A stretch of DNA of 38,382 nucleotides from Nemertoderma westbladi. Taxonomy: Eukaryota; Xenacoelomorpha; Nemertodermatida; Nemertodermatidae. Numbering within the stretch: the stretch's first letter is position 1; every line of letters starts with the position of its first letter. This document shows, piece by piece, positions 29,451 through 38,382 of this stretch. The notes under the pieces were generated by a model. That model was not told the DNA's origin. It saw only the letters and a program-made list of their open reading frames with translations, and ran no database searches. The DNA is taken from the NCBI GenBank assembly GCA_032718475.1, contig JAUCBJ010001090.1, forward strand, positions 1-38,382, in the 5' to 3' direction. The position numbers and the translations under genes were made by a program.

Positions 29451-31187
29451 GCTGACATTAGATACAGACCTTATTCATTATTTAACAATCGTGTACTAGA
29501 CTACTTTATCGGAATACAATAACTAACTAGCCATACAGTAGTGTAATTATTATTGTTCTGTGAGATGTTTTGCAGTTATGCTTCACGAAAGCCTCACTCG
29601 TGTATAATACAGCAAGCATTAGACAGGGGGGAGGATTGGTTCAAAACATCCCACGTGTCTGGGGATGGCTGGAAAATTTACGGCAGATACTTTATGAATA
29701 CCCCCCCCTATACCCCCCCTTATACGCCATTGTATTTTTATGGAAATGTTTTTTTCAAAATATCCCATACCCCAAAAATGATTAATATACTACCGGGCAC
29801 AATGTTTGAGAATATGGAGTACAGGTAGGCCTACCCAGAACCTTTACAATGTATTGTTTGGCAAGCCAATTGATGAAATTATATTTCCTGAAGAATCTTT
29901 GATTTTGCGTTTGTAACAGCAACTTGGATTATGGATTGTGATTAAATTAATATTATAATTTTTATGACACATATTTTGAGCCAATAACGATCTTTAATTC
30001 TACTGGTAACTCTTTCAGATGATGCAAATAAAAATTGTAATAGCTCCAGTAGTTTTCGAGATGGGGAGTTCCTGGCACCCATTTTAGCACCTTTCGGAAT
30101 TGAATTACTAAATATATTTTTTATTTTCAAGTGATACGTAATTGTAAACATAACAATTGCCTTTTTGCAGCTAAAAATTCCGGTTATTTTCATTAAAAAT
30201 TTAATAAATGGCAGTCGGATTCATCGGTGGGTACCACACGATTGGCCACGGCAGCTTGTTATGTACCGGTATGTAAACAAGACACTTGCAGAACTTTCTG
30301 AAAATAGAACTGAAACTATATATTTTTGGGAACTGGAACTGGAACTGAAATAAATAGGTTTATTAGAACTGAAACAAGAACTAAAACTGAATTATTATTT
30401 TTTGGGAACTGGGACTGAAACTTGAACTGAATTGAACGTGTTTATTAAAACTAAAACTGGAACTGAAACCGAAACAAGTCAAATTTTCTTACAGTTCGCG
30501 TCACTAATAGCTAGTATGTTTTACAACCCAGTAATGACAAGGTCTCCAGTATATGTGCGTGAATAACTTATATTGATGTATGAGTAATGCGTTATTGGGC
30601 TTCTAATAGGGATGTGAGTCTGTAGCAGCGAGTTAAGAGTAGTTAGATGCTGGCTGATTGCGGAGGCATCTGTTCCAGTATTAACAACCAGTTTTATGTT
30701 GTCGGCTTACCTACTTACTTATTCAGTATGTTGCCATGTTATATTAATTGATTTATTTGCGGAGAGTAGTGCAGTCGGAATTGAACCACATCTGTCGCAC
30801 AGGATGCACATCGCATATAATCTTTGTAGTCTTTAGTTTGATGTTACAATTTTTTGACGAATTGAGAGTGAGAAGACTTTATTTAACCTTAATTTATTCG
30901 ATATTCAAGATTTAAAACATTAACACCTTTGTAAATAAAGTTAGCGAATATTTAATTGAAAGGCCCAACCAATTTAATAATTTAATATTCAAACAGTATA
31001 ATATAATATTTAGTTTGTTAAGTTCAATATCAATAATTATTTAACATAAATGTTTAATTTTACATTTTTTATTCCCACTGCAGTACTCTGTCGGTATAAG
31101 GTTTTCTACCAGAATAACTTTTCTTGTCCGTTTAAATTATTAATTATGTAAATTTTTTACGTTTTGTCATTTTTTTTTATCATTTAG
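29451..31187 (+). other. Remainder of intron 4, no confident gene
   Basis: Mostly AT-rich. Visible items: a C-rich stretch (CCCCCCCTATACCCCCCC) at about 29701-29722; a degenerate GAACTGAAAC simple repeat at about 30290-30475; and a long T-rich tract at 31150-31185 preceding a TTTAG acceptor. Short ORFs here (29553-29828, 30165-30353) lack supporting features. Confidence 0.45.
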
Positions 31188-31234
31188 GTTCCCCAGCACT
31201 GCATTACAGATCAGTAAAGTATGAAAAGCCTTGA
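31188..31234 (+). CDS. Candidate terminal coding exon of ankyrin-like gene
   Basis: A strong polypyrimidine tract and ATCATTTAG acceptor are followed, in the phase 1 frame required by the donor at 27067, by 15 codons (SPALHYRSVKYEKP) and TGA. AATAAA signals lie downstream at 31530 and 31566. Evidence is short and circumstantial. An alternative terminal exon would be the TTTTGCAG acceptor at 29574, which gives about ten codons and a stop in the same phase. Confidence 0.35.
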
Positions 31235-31529
31235 AGCATATACCCTATATATGCTGCCCTATTTGTAATTTCCTACATTTGAACTGACATTGTGTTTCGT
31301 AAGACTGTGATACCCGTATATCTGGACGACATTGTTTGTTGTTTTGGTTGCATATGTCAACATGTAACCCCATCTGTAATTTCTTACTATCCCTCTATTT
31401 TGTTAACTACATTGTTGATTGTTTTGGTTAGAAAAGTAAAAGTGTGCCTGTAACCTGATCCTTTCCAAGTATTGTTGATATTTTTAGTCATTAATAATTA
31501 AACAGACATAAAAGTTATAAAAATCTCGT

Positions 31530-31571
31530 AATAAAAGGACAAAAAAAATAGAAAAAAATGATGGAAATAAA
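31530..31571 (+). terminator. Candidate polyadenylation signals
   Basis: Two AATAAA hexamers at 31530-31535 and 31566-31571, about 300 bp after the candidate stop, in A-rich sequence. They are expected by chance in such DNA, so support is modest. Confidence 0.3.
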
Positions 31572-31598
31572 TTTAGAAAATATAATTAAATGTTTTAA

Positions 31599-31640
31599 TC
31601 AGTGGCCAATTAATTAGTGGCCAATTAATTAGTGGCCAAT
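31599..31640. repeat. Short tandem repeat AGTGGCCAATTAATT
   Basis: Three successive copies of a ~17-bp unit (AGTGGCCAATTAATT), each with a TGGCCA palindrome and a CCAAT box. Confidence 0.8.
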
Positions 31641-31901
31641 GCAACACCATTGAAATTATTTACCAATGTTAAATAATGTACAGTTTCTGTAAATCCATAT
31701 TTTTATTTCAATTCGAGTAGCTATGGATACATGTGTAAACGTAGACCGCATAGGATATAGGCCTACATCTTAATATCGTTTACATTCAAGTTGCTGAAAC
31801 CAGTCAGTCAATATAGTGCGCAGTTATCCTGCCACCACCCCCTAGTACGATCCATGGCTTATCGAGGTCCTTGGTAGAGAATTGTTCACCGTTGTTACGC
31901 T

Positions 31902-32008
31902 CCAATGACGTCACCAGCAGTACCATGGTAACCGGATACATATAGAATGTAATTAGTTGCAGCTGATCCGATATATAAGTTGTTGTATTCCGCGTATCTG
32001 TGTTCGTT
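31902..32008 (+). promoter_or_regulatory. Putative RNA polymerase II promoter
   Basis: CCAAT (31902-31906) overlaps a perfect CRE, TGACGTCA (31906-31913). An imperfect RFX X-box, AGTACCATGGTAAC (31919-31932; 12 of 14 to the palindromic consensus), and a TATATAAG box (31972-31979) follow. Initiation would fall near 32002-32010, with the first in-frame ATG at 32030. The ordered spacing is promoter-like and unlike the AT-rich surroundings. CRE-binding and RFX factors are inferred from motifs only. Confidence 0.5.
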
Positions 32009-32029
32009 TGTGTGACTAATACATGTGTA

Positions 32030-32278
32030 ATGGACGTTGGGTTAAGCATACCCCACTCCAGTGAACCACAAATCGACTCTCAACTTCACCACGCCTTTAC
32101 ACAGCTGGTGGATCGACTCCAACCCCACTCCAGTGAACCACAAATCGACTCTCAACTTCATTCCACCTTTACTCAGCTGGTGGATCGTCTCCAACCCCAT
32201 CCAGTGAACCACAAATCGACTCTCAACTTCACCCTACCTTTACTCAGCTGGTGGATCGTCTCCAACCCCATCCAGTGA
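32030..32278 (+). CDS. Putative first coding exon that grades into minisatellite E
   Basis: ATG at 32030, about 50 bp after a TATA box, opens a frame MDVGLSIPHSSEPQIDSQLH followed by HAFTQLVDRLQP. A second 24-residue repeat (SSEPQIDSQL, then TFTQLVDRLQ) follows in the same frame because the first two array units are 72 bp. The third unit is 71 bp, shifting the frame, and a stop follows at 32276-32278. The 24-residue motif is balanced and protein-like (amphipathic FTQLVDRL). A short protein of 82 residues, the start of a longer spliced one, or a dead exon are all possible. Function unknown. Confidence 0.35.
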   Translation: MDVGLSIPHSSEPQIDSQLHHAFTQLVDRLQPHSSEPQIDSQLHSTFTQLVDRLQPHPVNHKSTLNFTLPLLSWWIVSNPIQ

Positions 32279-35200
32279 ACCACAAATCGACTCTCAGCTT
32301 CACCCCACCTTCACTCAGCTGGTGGATCGTCTCCAACCCCATCCAGTGAACCACAAATCGACTCTCAACTTCACCCCGCCTTTACTCAGCTGGTGGATCG
32401 TCTCCAACCCCATCCAGTGAACCACAAATCGACTCTCAACTTCACCCTACCTTCACTCAGCTGGTGGATCGTCTCCAACCCCATCCAGTGAACCACAAAT
32501 CGACTCTCAACTTCACCCTACCTTCACTCAGCTGGTGGATCGTCTCCAACCCCTTCCAGTGAACCACAAATCGACTCTCAACTTCATTCCACCTTTACTC
32601 AGCTGGTGGATCGTCTCCAACCCCATCCAGTGAACCACAAATCGACTCTCAACTTTACCCCGCCTTTACTCAACTGGTGGATCGACTCCAACCCCATCCA
32701 GTGAACCACAAATCGACTCTCAACTTCACCCTACCTTCACTCAGCTGGTGGATCGTCTCCAACCCCTTCCAGTGAACCACAAATCGACTCTCAACTTCAT
32801 TCCACCTTTACTCAGCTGGTGGATCGTCTCCAACCCCATTCAGTGAACCACAAATCGACTCTCAACTTTACCCCGCCTTTACTCAACTGGTGGATCGACT
32901 CCAACCCACTCCAGTGAACCACAAATCGACTCAACTTCATTCCACCTTTACTCAGCTGGTGGATCGTCTCCAACCCCATCCAGTGAACCACAAATCGACT
33001 CTCAACTTCATTCCACCTTTACTCAGCTGGTGGATCGTCTCCAACCCCACTCCAGTGAACCACAAATCGACTCTCAACTTCATTCCACCTTTACTCAGCT
33101 GGTGGATCGTCTCCAACCCCATCCAGTGAACCACAAATCGAATCTCAACTTCACCACGCCTTTACTCAGCTGGTGGATCGTCTCCAACCCCATCCAGTGA
33201 ACCACAAATCGACTCTCAACTTTACTCCGCCTTTTCTCAGCTGGTGGATCGTCTCCAACCCCATCCAGTGAACCACAAATCGATTCTCAACTTCACCACG
33301 CCTTCACTCAGCTGGTGGATCGTCTCCAACCCCATCCAGTGAACCACAAATCGACTCTCCAATTCATTCCACCTTTACTCAGCTGATGGATCGACTCCAA
33401 CCCCACTCCAGTGAACCACAAATCGACTTTCAACTTCACCCCGCCTTTACTCAGCTGGTGGATCGTCTCCAACCCCTTCCAGTGAACCACAAATCGACTC
33501 TCAACTTCACCCTACCTTCACTCAGCTGGTGGATCGTCTCCAACCCCATCCAGTGAACCACAAATCGACTCTCAACTTCACCCTACCTTCACTCAGCTGG
33601 TGGGTCGTCTCCAACCCCATCCAGTGAACCACAAATCGACTCTCAACTTCACCCTACCTTCACTCAGCTGGTGGATCGTCTCCAACCCCTTCCAGTGAAC
33701 CACAAATCGACTCTCAACTTCATTCCACCTTTACTCAGCTGGTGGATCGTCTCCAACCCCATCCAGTGAACCACAAATCGACTCTCAACTTTACCCCGCC
33801 TTTACTCAACTGGTGGATCGACTCCAACCCACTCCAGTGAACCACAAATCGACTCAACTTCATTCCACCTTTACTCAGCTGGTGGATCGTCTCCAACCCC
33901 ATCCAGTGAACCACAAATCGACTCTCAACTTCACCCCGCCTTTACTCAGCTGGTGGATCGTCTCCAACCCCATCCAGTGAACCACAAATCGACTCTCAAC
34001 TTCACCCTACCTTCACTCAGCTGGTGGATCGTCTCCAACCCCATCCAGTGAACCACAAATCGACTCTCAACTTCACCCTACCTTCACTCAGCTGGTGGAT
34101 CGTCTCCAACCCCTTCCAGTGAACCACAAATCGACTCTCAACTTCATTCCACCTTTACTCAGCTGGTGGATCGTCTCCAACCCCATCCAGTGAACCACAA
34201 ATCGACTCTCAACTTCACCCCGCCTTTACTCAGCTGGTGGATCGACTCCAACCCCACTCCAGTGAACCACAAATCGACTCTCAACTTCATTCCACCTTTA
34301 CTCAGCTGGTGGATCGTCTCCAACCCCATCCAGTGAACCACAAATCGAATCTCAACTTCACCACGCCTTTACTCAGCTGGTGGATCGACTCCAACCCCAC
34401 TCCAGTGAACCACAAATCGACTCTCAACTTCATTCCACCTTTACTCAGCTGGTGGATCGTCTCCAACCCCACTCCAGTGAACCACAAATCGACTCTCAAC
34501 TTCACCCCGCCTTTACTCAGCTGGTGGATCGACTCCAACCCCACTCCAGTGAACCACAAATCGACTCTCAACTTCATTCCACCTTTACTCAGCTGGTGGA
34601 TCGTCTCCAACCCCATCCAGTGAACCACAAATCGAATCTCAACTTCACCACGCCTTTACTCAGCTGGTGGATCGTCTCCAACCCCATCCAGTGAACCACA
34701 AATCGACTCTCAACTTTACTCCGCCTTTTCTCAGCTGGTGGATCGTCTCCAACCCCATCCAGTGAACCACAAATCGATTCTCAACTTCACCACGCCTTCA
34801 CTCAGCTGGTGGATCGTCTCCAACCCCATCCAGTGAACCACAAATCGACTCTCCAATTCATTCCACCTTTACTCAGCTGATGGATCGACTCCAACCCCAC
34901 TCCAGTGAACCACAAATCGACTCTCAACTTCACCCCGCCTTTACTCAGCTGGTGGATCGTCTCCAACCCCTTCCAGTGAACCACAAATCGACTCTCAACT
35001 TCACCCTACCTTCACTCAGCTGGTGGATCGTCTCCAACCCCATCCAGTGAACCACAAATCGACTCTCAACTTTACCCCGCCTTTACTCAGCTGGTGGATC
35101 GACTCCAACCCCACTCCAGTGAACCACAAATCGACTCTCAACTTCACCCCATCTTTACTCAGCTGGTGGATCGTCTCCAACCCCATCCAGTGAACCACAA

Positions 35201-38200
35201 ATCGACTCTCAACTTCACCCCGCCTTTACTCAGGTGGTGGATCGTCTCCAGCCCCACTCCAGTGAACCACAAATCGACTCTCAATTTCACCCCGCCTTTA
35301 CTCAGCTGGTGGATCGTCTCCAACCCCATCCAGTGAACCACAAATCGACTCTCAACTTTACCCCGCCTTTACTCAGCTGGTGGATCGTCTCTAACCCCAT
35401 CCAGTGAACCACAAATCGACTCTCAACTTCACCCCGCCTTTACTGAGCTGGTGGATCGACTCCAACCCCATCCAGTGAACCACAAATCGACTCTCAACTT
35501 CACCCCGCCTTTACTCAGCTGGTGGATCGACTCCAACCCCATCCAGTTAACCACAAATCGACTCTCAACTTCAACCCGCCTTTACTCAGCTGGTGGATCG
35601 TCTCCAACCCCACTCCAGTGAACCACAAATCGACTCTCAACTTCACCACGCCTTCACTCAGCTGGTGGATCGTCTCCAACCCCATCCAGTGAACCACAAA
35701 TCGACTCTCAACTCTACCCCGCCTTTACTCAGCTGGTGGATCGACTCCAACCCCATCCAGTGAACCACAAATCGACTCTCAACTTCACCCCGCCTTTACT
35801 CAGCTGGTGGATCGTCACAAATCGACTCTCAACTTCACCTCGCATTTACTCAGCTGGTGGATCGTCTCCAACCCCATCCAGTGAACCACAAATCGACTCT
35901 CAACTTCACTCCGCCTTTTCTCAGCTGGTGGATCGTCTCTAACCCCATCCAGTGAACCACAAATCGACTCTCAACTTCACCCCGCCTTTACTGAGCTGGT
36001 GGATCGACTCCAACCCCATCCAGTGAACCACAAATCGACTCTCAACTTCACCCCGCCTTTACTCAGCTGGTGGATCGACTCCAACCCCATCCAGTTAACC
36101 ACAAATATCGACTCTCAACTTCAACCCGCCTTTACTCAGCTGGTGGATCGTCTCCAACCCCATCCAGTGAACCACAAATCGACTCTCAACTTCACCCCGC
36201 CTTTACTCAGCTGGTTGATCGTCACAAATCGACTCTCAACTTCACCTCGCATTTACTCAGCTGGTGGATCGTCTCCAACCCCATCCAGTGAACCACAAAT
36301 CGACTCTCAACTTCACTCCGCCTTTTCTCAGCTGGTGGATCGTCTCCAACCCCATCCAGTGAACCACAAATCGACTCTCAACTTCACCACGCCTTCACTC
36401 AGCTGGTGGATCGTCTCCAACCCCATCCAGTGAACCACAAATCGACTCTCAACTTCATTCCACCTTTACTCAGCTGGAGGATCGTCTCCAACCCCATCCA
36501 GTGAACCACAAATCGACTCTCAACTTCATTCCGCCTTTACTCAGCTGGTGGATCGTCTCCAACCCCATCCAGTGAACCACAAATCGATTCTCAACTTCAT
36601 TCCGCCTTTACTCAGCTGGTGGATCGTCTCCAACCCCATACAGTGAACCACAAATCGACTCTCAACTTCACCACGCCTTCACTCAGCTGGTGGATCGTCT
36701 CCAACCCCATCCAGTGAACCACAAATCGACTCTTAACTTCATTCCACCTTTACTCAGCTGGTGGATCGCCTCCAACCCCACTCCAGTGAACCACAAATCG
36801 ACTCTCAACTTCATTCCGCATTTACTCAGCTGGTGGATCGTCTCCAACCCCATCCAGTGAACCACAAATCGACTATCAACTTAATTCCACCTTTACTCAG
36901 CTGGTGGATCGCCTCCAACCCCACTCCAGTGAACCACAAATCGACTCTCAACTTCATTCCGCCTTTACTCAGCTGGTGGATCGTCTCCAACCCCATCCAG
37001 TGAACCTCAAATCGACTACCAACTTCATTCCACCTTTACTCAGCTGGTGGATCGCCTCCAACCCCACTCCAGTGAACCACAAATCGACTCTCAACTTCAT
37101 TCCGCCTTTACTCAGCTGGTGGATCGTCTCCAACCCCATCCTGTGAACCACAAATCGACTATGAACTTCATTCCACCTTTACTCAGCTGGTGGATCGTCT
37201 CCAACCCCATCCAGTGAACCACAAATCGACTATCAACTTCACCACGCCTTTACTCAGCTGGTGGATCGACTCCAACCCCACCCCAGTGAACCACAAATCG
37301 ACTCTCAACTTCATTCCACCTTTACTCAGCTGGTGGATCGTCTCCAACCCCATCCAGTGAACCACAAATCGACTCTCAACTTCATTCCGCCTTTACTCAG
37401 CTGGTGGATCGTCTCCAACCCCATCCAGTGAACCACAAATCGACTATCAACTTCATTCCACCTTTACTCAGCTGGTGGATCGTCTCCAACCCCATCCAGT
37501 GAACCACAAATCGACTCTCAACTTCATTCCGCCTTTACTCAGCTGGTGGATCGTCTCCAACCCCATCCAGTGAACCACAAATCGACTCTCAACTTCACCC
37601 CGCCTTTACTCAGCTGGTGGATCGACTCCAACCCCACTCCAGTGAACCACAAATCGACTCTCAACTTCATTCCGCCTTTACTCAGCTGGTGGATTGTCTC
37701 CAACCCCATCCAGTGAACCACAAATCCACTCTCAACTTCACCACGCCTTCACTCAGCTGGTGGATCGTCTCCAACCCCATCCAGTGAACCACGAATCGAC
37801 TCTCAACTTCATTCCACCTTTACTCAGCTGGTGGGTCGTCTCCAACCCCATCCAGTGAACCTCAAATCGACTCTCAATTTATTCACCCTGCCTTCACTCA
37901 GCTGGTGGATCGACTCCAAACCCATCCAGTGAACCACAAATCGACTCTCAGCTTCACCCCGCCTTTACTCAGCTGGTGGATCGACTCCAACCCCATCCAG
38001 TGAACCACAAATCGACTCTCAACTTCACCCCGCCTTTACTCAGCTGGTGGATCGTCTCCAACCCCACTCCAGTGAACCACAAATCGACTCTCAACTTCAC
38101 CCTACCTTCACTCAGCTGGTGGATCGTCTCCAACCCCATCCAGTGAACCACAAATCGACTCTCAACTTCACCCTACCTTCACTCAGCTGGTGGATCGACT

Positions 38201-38382
38201 CCAACCCCATCCAGTGAACCACAAATCGACTCTCAACTTCACCCTACCTTCACTCAGCTGGTGGATCGTCTCCAACCCCATCCAGTGAACCACAAATCGA
38301 CTCTCAACTTCACCCTACCTTCACTCAGCTGGTGGATCGACTCCAACCCCATCCAGTGAACCACAAATCGACTCTCAACTTC
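32051..38382. repeat. Minisatellite E (71/72-bp unit, about 89 copies, runs off window)
   Basis: The unit is CCAGTGAACCACAAATCGAC + TCTCAACTTCACCCCGCCTT + TACTCAGCTGGTGGATCGTC + TCCAACCCCAT (71 bp), or 72 bp with CACTCCAG. The middle segment is the most variable (TTCATTCCACC, TTCACCACGCC, TTCACCCTACC, TTTACCCCGCC). Distinctive variants recur at long intervals: CTCCAATTCATT at 33358 and 34852 (1,494 bp apart), a 3-bp deletion CGACTCAACTTC near 32928 and 33850 (~922 bp), and a truncated unit GGATCGTCACAAATCG near 35811 and 36220 (~410 bp). Short ORFs on both strands are artefacts of the period. Confidence 0.96.

Noticed and set aside
29553-29828. ORF of 91 residues after a TTTTGCAG acceptor, with a PYTPPYTP stretch.
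   Set aside because: The acceptor phase needed for this frame does not match the phase 1 donor at 27067, and the middle is a C-rich low-complexity run. Kept only as an alternative splice-acceptor note.
30165-30353. ORF of 62 residues after TTTTTGCAG.
   Set aside because: Phase 1 reading hits a stop at once, and the C-terminal half is the GAACTGAAAC simple repeat.
32952-38151. Many ~60-residue minus-strand ORFs (MVHWMGLETIHQLSKGG type).
   Set aside because: They are the same stretch of unit E read antisense, ending at the 71-bp frame shift each time.

Overview
The window is eukaryotic, almost certainly from an invertebrate metazoan and plausibly a marine one. It contains a Ty1/copia element with 127-bp LTRs, three different endonuclease-type LINEs, a hAT relic, and a spliced gene with GT-AG introns. 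No database was available, so the species call is inference only. The most striking property is tandem-repeat load: five unrelated minisatellite families (A-E) occupy roughly 15.8 kb of 38.4 kb.

Layout. (1) 1-4862: a young, apparently intact copia-type retrotransposon (the first 10 bp of its 5' LTR lie outside the window), inserted into (2) an older minus-strand LINE reverse-transcriptase fragment, 4863-6487. (3) 6488-14655: minisatellite A (about 39/45-bp units, most carrying a CC(A/T)6GG box), interrupted at 7894-11643 by a 3.75-kb plus-strand LINE with a clean 14-bp target-site duplication. (4) 14963 to about 31234: a plus-strand protein gene reconstructed here from splice sites. It has at least four exons (14963-15103, 15430-15546, 21149-21361, 26519-27067) and a weaker candidate terminal exon (31188-31234). 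Every internal junction is phase 1. The product has ankyrin-like repeats followed by a Gln/Pro/Ser-rich tail with a 7-residue TPRQGAP repeat. The longest exon has no in-frame ATG and would be missed by an ATG-based ORF scan.

The introns of that gene are full of mobile and tandem DNA. Intron 2 holds a broken retroelement C-terminus, a 144-bp repeat pair, a decayed minus-strand LINE and a hAT transposase relic. Intron 3 holds minisatellite B (32 bp), into which a 3,561-bp element with 526/659-bp terminal inverted repeats and a 6-bp target duplication has inserted. That element contains a nested 646-bp inverted-repeat element with a 9-bp target duplication, a ~145-bp tandem repeat and minisatellite C (22 bp). 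Intron 4 holds minisatellite D (56 bp, about 36 copies).

(5) 31902-32030 resembles a compact promoter (CCAAT, CRE, imperfect RFX X-box, TATA) followed by an ATG whose reading frame runs straight into minisatellite E (71/72 bp, about 89 copies to the window edge). E looks like an expansion of a once-coding 24-codon segment.

The best candidates for something undescribed are the long-TIR element at 22889-26449 with its nested element, the CArG-box minisatellite A, the promoter/coding origin of minisatellite E, and the recurrence of per-unit hairpins in unrelated arrays. No bacterial-type operon, CRISPR array or confident RNA gene was seen.
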